Source: Blepharisma stoltei
Taxonomy: Eukaryota > Ciliophora > Heterotrichea > Heterotrichida > Blepharismidae
Direction of reading: 5' to 3'
DNA length: 64,000 nucleotides
Assembly: GCA_914767885.1 (NCBI GenBank)
Contig: CAJZBQ010000004.1
Coordinates: forward strand, 783,001 to 847,000
Under the pieces are notes generated by a model. The model worked only from the letters and a program-made list of their open reading frames with translations. It searched no databases and was not told the DNA's origin. This document shows, piece after piece, positions 9,744 through 20,704 of this stretch; the first letter of the stretch is position 1; each line of letters begins with the position of its first letter. Both the position numbers and the translations under genes were made by a program.

Positions 9744-10814
9744 ATGAAAGGAAAGAAAAATGTCACCGAGAAAATTCTTGAAGAAGCCAAGCAAAGAGAG
9801 CAGAGATGAAACGAACTAAAATCTCTAATGGAAAAATACGAAAAGCCAAAATATAAAGAATCCGATTTTAAATCAAAGCCATTTAATACCCAATTGATTG
9901 AAAAAACAAAGCCAATAGAAGAAGAAAAATCGGTTAAAAACACCAATAAAGCTTTGAAAATCACAAAGTCAGCTGCAGAGGAAAATAAAAAAATCAAAAA
10001 TGATGTAAAAAGTCAAAATATTGTGGAAAATTCCAAAGTGAATGAGGTTGAACAATTTTTGGCATCTATAGGAATGGAAAAATATGCTAGTGCTTTTCAA
10101 GACAATGGAATTGATGACCTTGAGATCCTATGCGAGCTCAATGAAGCTCATTTAGAGCAATTAGGAGTTCCTCTTGGGCACCGTATAAAAATTTTAAAAA
10201 AAATAAGAGAAAATCTTCTTTCCAAAAGTTCTGTAAAACAGCCCCAAGCCAAGCTGGAAATCAGGCAGGAGCCACAAATACAAGCCTCAAAAATAATGGT
10301 CCAGGAAATTAAGCCAAAATCCATTGTAAAAAATTCTGATCAAAAATCCAGCCCACCGAAAAATATACAAGAAAGGTCAGGAAAATCCGATTTTTCAGCA
10401 CAAAATGAAGCAATAGATGTCCAAACTGATTCTTATATCCCTCAAAGCCTCCATGTTATGCATCCACGAATGACTAAAGTGCCAATAATAAATCCTCCTT
10501 CTGGACAAAAAGCAACTGTGGGAAGAGCAATTTCTTTATATCAGCCTGAGATAGCTTCCCAAGAAGCCATCGAAGAAGAAAAATATGTGAAACTTTCAGA
10601 GTTAATGCAAAAACCTCCGGAAAATAACGAAAAAAGTGAAATAAAGTGGGATGGGTTTCAAGCATATGTGCCTTATCAGCCATCTCAAGAGATCCAAGCT
10701 TTGCAGAACTCCTCGAATAACCAAAAACAAAGGCCAGATTCAGCCAAAAAACGTAAATCAAACTCAGAAGTTGAGGTTGCTAAGCCAGATCAAGATATCC
10801 ATGGATGGGATTAA
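9744..10814 (+). CDS. SAM-domain protein
   Basis: The 356-residue protein has a Lys/Glu-rich N-terminal coil. At about residues 98-160 lies a sterile alpha motif: EVEQFLASIGMEKYASAF, DNGIDDLEILCELNEAHL, then LGVPLGHRIKILKKIREN. The remainder is low complexity and Lys/Gln/Ser-rich. SAM domains mediate protein or RNA binding and polymerisation; the partner is unknown. Start placed at the ATG at 9744, 84 nt upstream of a second in-frame ATG, because the intervening codons (including a TGA Trp) look coding. Stop is TAA. Confidence 0.75.
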
Positions 10815-10962
10815 TTATTTAAATACGCATTCTATTACTTCTCATGATTTATAAATGAATCATGCAAATAAATAGCTTTTCAAAATATGGGCGAATTATT
10901 AAAAATTTAATCTCTATTGCTTTTCTTGAATTATTAAACTAACTTTTCTTTACATTCTATAT

Positions 10963-13524
10963 ATGGAAAAGATTTTAAATGAAATTGATTCTCAGATTAA
11001 GCTTGGAAACATCAATATAGCTCTAGATAGTCTACAATCCTTAGTCACCAAATATAAAAAGAACCCTGAAATCTTAAAAGAAATATCTCTAAAATTCTAC
11101 ATAACTGGCCAAGAAATCATGAAAAAAGGTGATTATCGAAATGCAATTGGCCTATGAAAATTCTTATCTCTTTTATTTCCTCCAAGTGGTTTGCAAGACA
11201 AAATTTGTGACATAAAAAATGCATTATCCTTTTGTTTTAGAGTTCTACGGAAAACCAACGAAGCTATCAAAGAAATTTTATCAGCCATAGAAGCTGCGAC
11301 CATGCAAACTTCTACCAATTATAAATTAGCAGCTTTGCATTTAAATGCATGCGCTATTTACAGAGAAGACTTAAAAGACTCAAAATCTGCAATGATTCAC
11401 GCTGAGCTTGCTTATTTTCATGCAAAAGAGTCAATTACGCTAGCTCACGTCGATATTTCAGCTGCCAGACATACTCTTGGAGTGACTTATTATAATTATG
11501 GGCTTTTAAAAGAAGAAAACAATGAAATGTCAACGGCATTGCTGTGATATAGAGAAGGGTTTAAATTTTGCGAAGAATTTGTGAATGATTTGTTTTTGGA
11601 GCAAGCTTTTAGAGAAAAGATAAATTTTTTGGAAGGGAAGTCAAGGCTGTCACCAATCAAATTAATAAATAGAGGGTCTGCGTCTGTAGTCACATCGAGG
11701 GCAAAAAGGAAAAAGTCGCCTTATTTATATGACGTTGCCAGTATCATAGATAGAAGCAAAATAAGTAGTAGGGCTTTGCAGTCGAGAAAATCGTCATCTT
11801 ATGGGCCGAGATATAGGCATTTAGATCCCGGAATGTCAAGGTATGTGATTCCTCCTCATTTTGCTGTTAATAGGTCAGCAGCGCAATCAGAGTATAGCAA
11901 TAACTCGTCAATCCATCAACATTCCCAGTACTCACAGCCTGATTCTATGTCTACAATTGAAAGATCAACTGAAGTCTCTGCGAGAACTAGCAAATATAAG
12001 ATTTCAAAGCCGGCAACAAAAATAAAAATCCCTAAAAAAAATCAAAGTACAGAGATTAGGTAAAGGGTTTAAAGTCTTCCAGGTTGAATCCTCCATACAC
12101 TTGAGACCAATGGAGCCTTCTTGCCGGAGTAAACTACAAAACCATTGGAAAAATTCATATTATTTGGGTAAAAACCTTCCGTTAGAGAACAAAAAAATTT
12201 TTATGAAAAAATATTTGATATATAGTGATAATCTTTATAATGAAATCTCTTGCTAATTCTGTTATATTTCTAAATAGCTTGCATTTTAAAACATAAATTT
12301 TATAAATTAAATTAATATTTGTTTATAATTTTTGTGAATTGGATTTTGAAATTTCGAAAAAAAAACCCTGAGCGAACAAATAGTTTTGTTCTAAGGCTTG
12401 CACCGATATCCTTGAGTCTCGCCCGGTAAGAAATATTCCTCTTGCTCCACGCAGTTCAAGTACTATGAAGGTACCGGTTAACTCGATGCCTCCTGTTAAC
12501 CGCGTTTAGGGGAAGGTGACGCCCAGGAAAAGGAACCACAGCCTTCCAAAATCGGAGTGACCTAACAGCCATCCAAATAACGAATATCTGGACCAAATTC
12601 ACCACCAGCTGACTCCCAAGACTTACTCACCCAATACGACTGCTCAAGGAAAGCTAAGTTCTAGGATTAAAGGACCTGAGTTTTGGTTTAGATTATAAAG
12701 CAAAGTGGTGCGTCGCCGTCAAGGACATATTTTGCCGCCACCACACCATTAATAACTTCAAAGTACAGAGAATTGTTTCGAAGCTTGAAAATAAAATAAG
12801 CCCGAAAAATAATTCTGAAGCTGTCAGAAGCAATATCGGGGAATCAAAAATTTTTTCTGATGAATTTTATAGACACCAGAAAGCTATAGTAAAAATTCAA
12901 TCATGGTTTAGAAGCTTAAAATGCCAAGAAATATATGGAAAGCAAAGAAAATTTTATGATTATATTGCCTTTGGAAAAGCTATTTTAAATGAAGGGTATT
13001 ATTTTGTAACTGTTTATAGGAGCATTAAGCAGGCACAGTTGAAGCACCGCTTTATGAGGAAAAAAGTGGAAATTAACGTTGTAGTTGATGCTTTTCCATT
13101 AGAAAAAGGATTTCAAAAGCCCTCTGATTTAGATATAAGTTTGAGTGATATTTGTTTGAGGCTCAGCATTGAATCTGATGAGTTTGAACTAAGAAAAATT
13201 CAAGACAGCATAATCGACAAAGTTACGATCAGAGATGGGCATGTTGATATCAGCAATGAAGAGAAAACTACTGAAAAAATTATATCAAGAATAATTTATA
13301 TAGGAAAGGCTGCCCTTTCCGATGATGCTGAATATGATTTAGAAATGAAATATGTGTTTGGCAAAGAAAAGAAGATTGAAATAATAGCAGTAAACGGGGA
13401 TTTGATTTATAACTATACAATGCAACTAGATTTGCTACAAGATTATGAAACAATTAAAAAAAAAGTGCCATTTATTCTGAGCAGATTATTGATTGAAAAT
13501 GGATCATTGCAGCTTAAAATATAG
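10963..13524 (+). CDS. TPR and IQ-motif protein, probably one gene split by a 702-bp insertion
   Basis: The first part (10963-12055) has tetratricopeptide-like helices, with two TGA Trp codons (IGLWKFLS and LLWYREGF), and a Ser/Arg/Tyr-rich tail. Beyond the insertion, from 12772, an open frame continues with an IQ motif (KAIVKIQSWFRSLKC) and a C-terminal globular region ending at TAG in 13522-13524. The two halves are one base out of frame; the A8 run at 12034-12041 is a likely place for a one-base error. Alternatively these are two genes, with the first ending at TAA 12061-12063. Calmodulin binding through the IQ motif is inference. Confidence 0.55.
12056..12757. mobile_element. GC-richer insertion with a 14-bp target duplication
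   Basis: The 14-mer TCAAAGTACAGAGA occurs on both sides (12042-12055 and 12758-12771), with an AT-poor segment between, unlike the flanking DNA. The insert holds a decayed BogoMITE (about 12133-12391) and about 440 bp of other sequence (12392-12757) with no ORF. A 14-bp duplication with unrelated ends suggests a retroposed (SINE-like) element, but no tail or promoter boxes are clear. The duplication includes TA, so excision between the TA copies would restore the target. Confidence 0.55.
12133..12391 (+). mobile_element. Decayed BogoMITE nested in the insertion
   Basis: It is recognised by ACAAAACCATTGGAAAAATTC, then CCTTCCGTTAGAGAACAAAA, the core GATAATCTTTATAATGAAATC and a right end CCCTGAGCGAACAAATAG. 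The poly-C/G tips are lost. It is flanked by TAA (12130-12132) and TAA (12392-12394). Its nesting shows that the host insertion is older. Confidence 0.65.
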
Positions 13525-13623
13525 AAAATCAATGTATTTTCATCAAATTAAATTTAATATATTTAAATATTATTTCTTATAGTTCAATTTTTATATAAAA
13601 TAATTTAGTTAGCTCCTTTAGAT

Positions 13624-14073
13624 TTATTCATCCCATTTACAGAATTCGCATGCGTTAACAACTACTCCTTTGCATCCTCTATCGCCTCTTGGTCCTGTGC
13701 ATCCTTTAGGTCCTTGTTCTCCGACACATCCAGTAGGACCTTTTGGTCCTGGGCAGCCAGCAGGTCCACAAGGCCCTTTTGGTCCTTGGCATCCTTCATC
13801 GCCTTGGTCTCCTTGTGGTCCTGGGCATCCTTGATCACCTTGTGGGCCTGGAGGGCCTGGTGGACCTTGTGGGCCAGGAGGGCCTTGAGGGCCAGCAGGA
13901 CCTTGGCAGCTTTGTGACCCGCCTTTTACTGGTGTAGTATTTTTAACGAGGGGAGTATTAAGAGCGTTTGCAATTACTGAAGCCTGATTTGTTACTTGCT
14001 TACTCTGTAGTAAATTAGGATTAGCAGCCAACGCCGCGACAGCGAGTACTATTAAAAATGCAGCTCTTACCAT
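13624..14073 (-). CDS. Secreted collagen-like (Gly-X-Y) protein 1
   Basis: The 149-residue protein starts at the ATG at 14071-14073, which gives a clean signal peptide ([17 protein letters not shown]). Residues 60-135 are uninterrupted Gly-X-Y triplets, mostly GPQ, GPP, GPK and GDQ with regular GC(P/Q) triplets. The tail is short and cysteine-containing (ACEFCKWDE). It should form a secreted triple helix, possibly disulfide-linked. It is one of five related genes in the window, all on the minus strand. An in-frame ATG 36 nt upstream (14109) would spoil the signal peptide. Confidence 0.85.
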   Translation of the reverse strand: MVRAAFLIVLAVAALAANPNLLQSKQVTNQASVIANALNTPLVKNTTPVKGGSQSCQGPAGPQGPPGPQGPPGPPGPQGDQGCPGPQGDQGDEGCQGPKGPCGPAGCPGPKGPTGCVGEQGPKGCTGPRGDRGCKGVVVNACEFCKWDE

Positions 14074-14515
14074 TATATTATTATATGATATTTTTTTCAT
14101 TAGTCTCAATATGTTTGAAAATGGTAAAAAAATAGTTTTAATGACCCTAAACAGAAATTATATGTTGCATTAGAATCCTATGTAAAAAAAATGATCCGCT
14201 CTTAAAAAATTAAAATCAATATCGTTGGTTTTGCCACGTATAGGAAATTCTTTGAAAAGAATACTTAAAATTAGTCGAATTTAAAGGTAAAAAAAAAATT
14301 GAAACAAGCATAGAGTAACTCTCCCAAACGCATTCAATTCTATCATAGCTAAAACCTTATTAAAAATATATCAGCAATTTATATTTATATATCCAATTAA
14401 GCCATTTTTTATATAAGTAAAGTTTTTTTATTTTATTTCTTGATTTTATCCAACCATTAAAATTAAAAATGGCCTTTTTTAACTGATAGGAATATTTTTA
14501 ATAATTAGTTTAAAC
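14074..14515. other. Intergenic gap, collagen-like 1 to 2
   Basis: AT-rich, no convincing ORF. It holds the shared upstream motif of collagen-like gene 1 (14109-14132). Nothing else is recognised. Confidence 0.5.
14109..14132 (-). promoter_or_regulatory. Motif shared upstream of the collagen-like genes
   Basis: Read on + it is ATATGTTTGAAAATGGTAAA, 36 nt beyond the start codon. Close versions lie at the same place upstream of the genes starting at 14980, 30251 and 33705, and a weaker one at 15815. It is a likely core promoter or factor site; function is inference. Confidence 0.5.
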
Positions 14516-14980
14516 TTAGGCATGAATAGCTTCTTCACATGAGCAATCGTCATCGTCGTATTCTATAATTTTAATGCTGCATCCTTTTGGGCCTGTGCAT
14601 CCTTTAGGGCCTGGACATCCTTGCGGGCCTGGGCATCCTTGCGGTCCTTTTGGCCCTTCGCATCCTTGTGGGCCTTGACATCCTTGCGGGCCTTCATCTC
14701 CTGGTTCTCCTTGTGGTCCTTTAGGTCCTTTTGGTCCTGGGCATCCTTGAGGTCCTTTAGGACCTTGTGGGCCTGGACATCCTTGTGGTCCTTGGCAGCC
14801 TTGAGGTCCAGGGCACCCTTGTCTTGTTGTAACGCACTCGTCAAATTTTACTGTTTCGGTTTCCACAGCTGGGCAGCCCGATCCTCCAGTTGTTAATAAT
14901 TTATCTTCCTGTTGTAATAAGCTGGGTTTAACAGCTAAAACAGCAATAGAAAGTGCTATCAGAATTGCTACTTTTACCAT
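14516..14980 (-). CDS. Secreted collagen-like (Gly-X-Y) protein 2
   Basis: The 154-residue protein has a signal peptide ([16 protein letters not shown]), a 40-residue linker with Cys-Pro and acidic residues, then about 26 Gly-X-Y triplets (residues 55-133) dominated by GPQ, GPK and GC(P/Q/E). The acidic, Cys-containing tail ([13 protein letters not shown]) differs from gene 1. The family features (start motif MVK/MVR..A.L, Cys triplets every two to four repeats) are shared. Stop is TAA. Confidence 0.85.
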   Translation of the reverse strand: MVKVAILIALSIAVLAVKPSLLQQEDKLLTTGGSGCPAVETETVKFDECVTTRQGCPGPQGCQGPQGCPGPQGPKGPQGCPGPKGPKGPQGEPGDEGPQGCQGPQGCEGPKGPQGCPGPQGCPGPKGCTGPKGCSIKIIEYDDDDCSCEEAIHA

Positions 14981-15314
14981 TTGATATTATATGCCATTGT
15001 TTTTTTAAACTTTATATGCATGCAAATGGTAAAAAATAATTAAAAGTAATTCATATTTTAAAAAATATATATAATTAAACTGAAAAGTTAGAAAATTAGT
15101 AGGATTCAGTTGCAAATATTTTTATTAATATCAATTTGATATATGATTTTAAAAAATTAATAAAATAAGTGTGACTTTTATATATAAATTTAAGTTATGT
15201 ATTCTAAATAGGCATCTGTTTTATTTATTCATATTTCAAAAAATACTAGATTTTTTTCTTTTTTAAATAAATTATTAAAAAAATGGCAAATATATAGAAA
15301 AATCACTTATGTAA
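14981..15314. other. Intergenic gap, collagen-like 2 to 3
   Basis: AT-rich and without ORF. The upstream motif of gene 2 lies at 15014-15037. Nothing else is recognised. Confidence 0.5.
15014..15037 (-). promoter_or_regulatory. Motif shared upstream of the collagen-like genes
   Basis: On + it reads ATATGCATGCAAATGGTAAA, 34 nt beyond the start codon of collagen-like gene 2; compare ATATGTTTGCAAATGGTGAA at 33737. Confidence 0.5.
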
Positions 15315-15815
15315 TTACCATTGTTTTTGTTCACATTTTATCTCATCTCTGTCATCTCTGTCATCATGATCATTGCATGCGCAACTTCTTACAACTTCAT
15401 CGATTTCCTGGCACCTAATAATAACTCCAGCTGGACCTCTGTCTCCACAATCTCCTTTTTCCCCTTTGCAGCCTTGCTCTCCACAAAGACCTGCTTCTCC
15501 ACGTTCTCCTTTGATTCCTGCGCAACCTTGCAGACCTTGGTCTCCCTTATCTCCTTTTGGACCTTTGTCCCCTTTAGGTCCTTTGCAGCCTTGAGGTCCC
15601 TGAGGACCAGGTGGACCTTGTGGTCCTTGGCATCCTTGTTCACCTCTGTCACCTTTATCTCCTTTTTGATATAAAATTTTTACTTGGCATTCATCTTGTT
15701 CGTGTCCACATTGTTGCTGTTGACACTCGTCGCCTTCTAAAAATGATCCCTTGAGATTCGGCTTAAATGCAAGGGCGGTTAGGGCGAGAATCATCAGAAT
15801 TGCAAGTTTGACCAT
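15315..15815 (-). CDS. Secreted collagen-like (Gly-X-Y) protein 3
   Basis: The 166-residue protein has a signal peptide ([16 protein letters not shown]), a Cys/Gln/Glu-rich linker ([12 protein letters not shown]), then Gly-X-Y triplets (about residues 53-132) richer in GDK, GEK, GER and GPK than the other members. The tail is acidic and Cys-containing ([16 protein letters not shown]). The charged triplets suggest a different assembly partner; that is inference. Confidence 0.85.
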   Translation of the reverse strand: MVKLAILMILALTALAFKPNLKGSFLEGDECQQQQCGHEQDECQVKILYQKGDKGDRGEQGCQGPQGPPGPQGPQGCKGPKGDKGPKGDKGDQGLQGCAGIKGERGEAGLCGEQGCKGEKGDCGDRGPAGVIIRCQEIDEVVRSCACNDHDDRDDRDEIKCEQKQW

Positions 15816-16158
15816 ATTAATTATCGCATTTCAAAATTTTAGTGCCCATATGTTTGTAGCATTGGACAAGATTTAAAGATGGTGGAGAAGACGTTTTCTG
15901 ATAAATCAGCAATTAAGTATGGCAGTAAAATTCGAAATAAAATAAGATGGGAGAAGAAAGAGATTTAAATATAGAATATATATATATAAGTACGGATTTA
16001 TAAGCGATAAGAAGTTAGTGCAATAATGGAAGCGTAGATAAAAATATAAGAAAGGTAGGGATTAATCCATGCATATAATTTAATTGAATGAAGAAAATCT
16101 TAACTTTGTAGGTTAGGTTTAAACAAAAATCTAGTATTTAAGAATTAATAATAATGTA
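15816..16158. other. Intergenic gap upstream of collagen-like 3
   Basis: AT-rich. It contains a weak form of the shared upstream motif (CATATGTTTGTAGCATTGG, 15847-15866) and an (AT)n run near 15980. No ORF is supported. Confidence 0.45.
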
Positions 16159-19100
16159 TTATCTAATCATCCTATTTAAAATTGCTAATTCCTCACTTAA
16201 AATTTTAATATAAAATTTTATTTCAATTGAATATTTATAGGTCAAATATAAAAATAATTAACCTAATTTAATGGAGGGACTATAAATAACACAAATATAA
16301 TGTTATTTAAATAGTTAGAACCTTGAATTGATTAAATTTTTATATTAATTCTTGATAATTAAAATTAAAATTCAAAAAATCGTTCAATTTAATTTTTTTC
16401 CAAATTTGAAAAAATTAACCCTCCTTAATTTTGGAACAAAAAAATTGTCCCAATATAAAGGTGGGGGAGATAAAGAAAGTGGGTTATCATTTTTCATACC
16501 TTGCAAACTGTTTTTTAAGTACACAAGATTTCTTGAGTGTGACGAGTCTGTATCCTTATCAATTGTTAGTGCTTTTATTATGTTTAGCAAATATTCTATG
16601 TCTGCAGCTAGCTGTTTTCCGCCTTGCTGGCTTAGCTGTTTTATCTGCAAAATTTTTGAAGTGAAAATGCCTAAAAGTGAGTATCCAAGAACAGCAATCC
16701 AAAAATGAACATTAAGCCCATGCGGTAAATCTTTAGGCGAAGAAACAGAAAACTCAACTATGTAAGCTTTTTCATAATTCATGTCAGGTGAACTGGGTGC
16801 CAATTGCTGCAAAAGCCCTAGCAAATGCTCACCAACAGCTATAATGCTAGGCGATGGGGAAGCTGAAAACTGGGCTACTGGCTCTACTCAAGTTGGAAGA
16901 GCATGATAACTATAAAGCTTACCAGCAATTGGTAGGTATAAAACTCTAGCTCCACTCTCAGTGAACAAGCAAACCATTGAAAAAATCCCTATTTTTTGAG
17001 TAAAAATACCCTTTGTGAGCGAACAAAAAATTTTTTTAATATACAAATTTTTGGTGAAAAATATTTTTATATATAAATGATAATTATTATAATAAAATCT
17101 CTAGCTAATTCTTTAAATTTAAACAAATTGCATTTTCAAACATAAATTTTACAAATTAAATTAATTTTACTTTTCAATTTTGAGAATTGATTTTTTTTAA
17201 ATTTACTATAAAATATATAATTTTTTTTAAAAAAAATTTCTCCTAAACATACAAAAAAATTTTTTTGATCAAGAAGGGGGATTAAGAGCTAAATCTTTAC
17301 TTTCGTCAAGCATTGACTCTAATATTTTTAAAATCCCATTAAAAAACCTCCCCCCTTCTCTTAAAGTTCTCACAAAATGCTGGCATTTTTTGGCTAAATT
17401 CGGATTATTTATTTGTATTGCATCCTGAAGTTCTTTTTGCTCTGTAAATTCTGTTGTGAAATATGAAGTTGTCATACAGTTTAAAAATTCCTGCCTTATT
17501 TTCCCATCAATTCTTTCAACTTCTACATAAAAATCCAACACTTCTTCATAAAACTTTATTGTTGCTTGGACATCATTTCAGTTTAATTGAAATTGAGTCG
17601 AAGGACCTGAAGTAAAGTCAAGATTTGGGAGAGTTTTTATATTATTTTGCAAAACAAAGCTGCTAATTTCATTTTTAAATTTTTCTATTTCACTGATCAT
17701 TGCTTGTTCTATAATCGGACACCATTCTGAAGCCGATGTACCAAGTGTAATTTTCAAACACCTTTCCCATGAATTTTTGATTTCGTTTAATAAATACTGA
17801 CTCGATTTTTTCCAATTATCAATGGGATTATCTCTGAAAACTCGAGGAATGTTGGAATTATCAAAAAGTTTCTTTTCTAGCTGAGTCAGCTTACTCCCCC
17901 CCCCCCCTCCGTGAGCGAACAAAAAAAATTTTGTTCGCTCACGGAGGGGGGTTAATTTTTTTTTTTAAAAAAAATTTATATATAAATTTTTATAAAAAAT
18001 ATTTTTTTCGAAATTTAAAAAAATCCTAATTTGCAAAAATTGGGAAGCAAATATTAATTTAATTTGCAAAATTTATGTTTTAAAACGCAATTTGTTTAAA
18101 ATTAAACAGAATTAGCTCTAGATTTCATTATACTAATTATCACTTATATATCAAAATTTTTTTTCCATTAAAATTTTTTCTATTAAAAAAATTTTTGTTC
18201 ACTCACGGAGGGTGGGTTTTTGGTCAAAAAATGGCGATTTTTCTAATGGTTTTGTTCGCTCACGGAGGGGGGGGGGGAGTTAGTAGAAATTGCAATGATA
18301 TGCAAAGATATTGGATTTATTGAATTTGTTGCATTTTTCACATAAGAAATCAATGATAATAAAGATGTAAAAGTTGGAATAAGTGAATCTATTGGTTGAC
18401 CTAAAAATAGATCACTAATTCTTTCCTTGCTTAAAATTTGTTCAAATAGTGTTTCAAGATATGGTGATGGGTCTGGGAAAATAGTTTGAAATAAACTTCC
18501 TTCATTTCTGATTCTTTGTAAGACCTCGGAAATCATCTCGTCAAATGTATCAGAAGTGCTTTTTTGGTAAATTTTTAAGCGATTTCCTACCAAAATTTCT
18601 GCAAATTCCATACTATTTTCTAGCTCATTGTAAATTCTATGCAATTTCTTTAGCTCTTCTCGAGCTTCTTTTTTGCTCATTTCTTCTGTTTTTTTTCTTA
18701 ATCTGCGCTCCATGGAACCAACAAATTTTATTCGTTCACGTAGAGGGCTATTTTTTTGTTTAAAAAATTATTAATAAATTATATAGTAATCGTTGGTAAT
18801 TTAATTTTTAAAATTTATTATTTAAAATGCAAGCTATTTAAAAAATTAAATAGAGTTAGATAGATATTTCATTGTACTAATTATTAATTATATATAAAAA
18901 TTCTTTGTGTTCGCTCACGGACGGTGGGTTTTCGAGCAAAAAAATAGGGATTTTTCCAGTTGTTTTTTTCTCTCACGGTGGGGGAGTTAGCTTTTCTTTA
19001 ATTACTCTCATAAAACTTTCAATTTTTTCAACAAATTTTTCGAATTGTGGCAATCCTGTCATAAATTTAAGAGATTTCCTCATAGATGCAAACTGTTCTG

Positions 19101-19521
19101 TAACATTTTCAATATCTTCATTAGAATCTAATAATGCATGCATCCTCTCAACTTTGCTTTCAAAAGTTTCTATTTCTTGCAAAGCATTTTTGCAGTCAGA
19201 AATCCTTTCTGTAAGAAGATGATCGCGCTTGAGTTCTTCTAGCTCAGGAGTTTTTAATGATTTGAAAGCGTTTTCGATTCTTTCAGTTTCTTTTATGAGA
19301 TCTATGGTATCGATAGAGAGAGCTGAGACTTGATCTTTATAAGATCCTATATCTTTGAATAAAGATGATGATTTAAATTCAAGGGTAGCTTCGAGATCTT
19401 GCTCAAGCAGTTGAAGTTTGATACTTAGAGAGCTGAGTTTTTGTTCAGGCTGTGAATCGTTTTCTAAAATTGCGTTTAGCCATGATACAGGATCTCAGTT
19501 GTCTTGAAATATATCATCCAT
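16159..19521 (-). CDS. COG7: Conserved oligomeric Golgi complex subunit 7, split by four IESs
   Basis: Removing 18701-18986, 17894-18279, 16950-17282 and 16189-16470, each with one flank copy, leaves 2064 nt (688 codons), all in frame. The N-terminus MDDIFQDNWDPVSWLNAIL matches the COG7 start. The C-terminal part has FWIAVLGYSLLGIF, ILQIKQLSQQGGKQLAADIEYLLNIIKAL, the most conserved COG7 stretch. TGA is Trp at DNWDP, QLNWNDV and LPTWVEP. COG7 is a lobe-B subunit of the retrograde Golgi tethering complex. The last eight codons beyond the family-C element are inferred. At 687 residues it is slightly shorter than animal COG7. Confidence 0.8.
16189..16470 (+). mobile_element. Third-family IES near the COG7 3' end
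   Basis: The right end is a hairpin, ACCCTCCTTAATTTTGG then a complementary CCAATATAAAGGTGGGGGAGA, followed by TAA at 16471-16473. The left end (after TAA 16186-16188) is TTCCTCACTTAAAATTT and is inferred. The terminal motif (CTCCCCCACCTTTATATTGG on the reverse strand) resembles that at 230-259. Excision gives COG7 a TAA stop after eight more codons. Confidence 0.5.
16950..17282 (+). mobile_element. BogoMITE (IES) in COG7
   Basis: The left end is CTCCACTCTCAGTGAACAAG after TAG (16947-16949), with CCATTGAAAAAATCCC and TGTGAGCGAACAAAAAA inside. The right hairpin is much decayed (TCCTAAACATACAAAAAAATT, then AAGAAGGGGGA) before TAA (17283-17285). Joining on TA restores ALRVLYLP. Confidence 0.85.
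17894..18279 (-). mobile_element. BogoMITE (IES), reverse orientation, in COG7
   Basis: A 386-bp young copy with the hairpin end on the left (17894-17950). It is flanked by TTA at 17891-17893 and 18280-18282. The internal sequence is almost the exact complement of the copy at 4404. The join reads ISTKLTQLEKK. Confidence 0.92.
18701..18986 (-). mobile_element. Decayed BogoMITE (IES), reverse orientation, in COG7
   Basis: Left hairpin worn (GCGCTCCATGGAACCAACAAA, then TTCGTTCACGTAGAGGG). The right end is clearer (TTCGCTCACGGACGGTGGG, then CTCACGGTGGGGGAG). It is flanked by TTA at 18698-18700 and 18987-18989. The join gives KEKLEKKTEEMSK in frame. Confidence 0.85.
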
Positions 19522-19660
19522 TTTATATGAAAATGATTATTATTAGGTATAAATGATATTGCCAAGTAATATTATCTTTAGATGGATACCAAATGTAATT
19601 AATTTTTCCAATAGAAATGCCAAGATACGAAAACTTAATTAATAATTCGCATCAGATTGC

Positions 19661-20704
19661 TTAATCATTAAATTCGGAAATTTTTTCAAAATTCTTCTTT
19701 TCCTTGTTAAATCTAAAACAAAAATAGGACAATCTATCCTTATTGAGGATATTTAAACATAAATATGTTAATACTTGAAAATCAATTGAATATATTTTAT
19801 ATCCTTTTGCAAGATTTGCACTTCCAATTGTATTTCATATATATGGATTATAGCCCAGGACGGGATTTAGCTTGATCTGGGCTAGAAACTTTTGCTGAAA
19901 TTCATGGAGTTGGTTCGGCTCCATAGGTTATCAAGCCAATTCCACGAGTTGAATAATGGCAGAAATATGCTCACCTATTAACTCACGGAGTTGGTTTGGC
20001 AACTTATTGACCCGGATATCTCCACAAGTTACAGTGAAAGTTTCTATCCCAGAGCGAGCTAAATCCTGCCCTGGGCTATATTAAAACCGCTTTCAAAAAC
20101 TCTCCTTTCTGCCTCAAAAATGTAAATTCTTGAACTTTCATAAATTAAAATTTTGAACATAAATTTTGAAACTGTCAAAATTTTGCTATAGCTGTTCAGA
20201 TCTTCATCATATTCATATACTTTCGAATGGCGAAATCCTGAAAATATAATCTTTTTATTATAAGAAATTGATGATATTTCATGTGATGCTTCAGGGATTG
20301 GAGATATTGTGATTCATCGACTACTTTTCATTTCAAACTTAGCTGCAAAATTAGAATACTCAAAAATACATGCTCCTCCAAAAGCATAGATATTACCATT
20401 ATGGAAAACAATTCCAGGTTTAGAGCAAGGATTACCATGGCAAAACTGGATATAAGCGCCGCTTGCTGGATTTATGATGTATGTAGTGCCAAATTCTTGA
20501 TATGAATTCCCAAAGCAAAATAAAGAGGAGTCAGGGAGTGATATTATAGATGTTCCAGAATCAAGAGGCTCTGGAGTTTCTATAAAAATTTTATCTTTCT
20601 TGTTTGAATTTATATCATAGCTTTTCAATGTTGTAATATCATAACTTCGCCCTATTGAATAGAGCTTAATTTCTTCGTAAAAAGTTACTATTTTCTTCTG
20701 TCAT
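19661..20704 (-). CDS. Kelch-like beta-propeller protein, split by a foldback element, with a 16-nt intron
   Basis: The joined product is 265 residues (798 nt) after removing the 16-nt intron 20673-20688 and the foldback 19851-20078 with one TA. Kelch-like turns are visible: IKLYSIGRSYD, IISLPDSSLFCFGN, GIVFHNGNIYAFGG and ISSISYNKKIIFSGF. Beyond the foldback, the frame stays open for about 60 codons, including a TGA Trp (NPYIWNTIG), to TAA at 19661-19663. Without excision the protein would stop in the foldback at 20059-20061. Function and partner are unknown. Confidence 0.65.
19851..20078. repeat. Foldback MITE (TATAGCCC ends), probable IES
   Basis: The 228-bp element has terminal inverted repeats of about 45 bp (TAGCCCAGG(A/G)C(G/A)GGATTTAGC..). 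It is flanked by TA on both sides. The middle has further short inverted repeats (GGAGTTGGTTCGGC, CGGAGTTGGTTTGGC). Its removal opens the kelch-like frame for a further 60 codons, so it behaves as an IES. Confidence 0.75.
20673..20688 (-). other. 16-nt intron in the kelch-like gene
   Basis: On the minus strand it reads GTAACTTTTTACGAAG. Its removal joins the ATG at 20702-20704 (MTEEN) to the open frame (KIKLYSIG). Without it the frame meets a stop. Confidence 0.6.

Noticed and set aside
12082-12092. Sequence GGTTGAATCC resembling a pol III B box
   Set aside because: One base short of the consensus and no A box at the right distance, so no tRNA or SINE promoter is called.
13714-15674. Plus-strand frames rich in Trp/Ser/Leu opposite the collagen-like genes (also 29862-30187 and 33301-33620)
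   Set aside because: They are shadows of the Gly-X-Y repeats on the other strand, which give long open frames of repetitive composition in several registers.
16384-16472. COG7 C-terminus as read directly into the element (SPPPLYWDNFF..)
   Set aside because: The Pro-rich end is translation of the G/C tip of an IES; the same false SPPP or TPPP tails occur at the other insertion sites.
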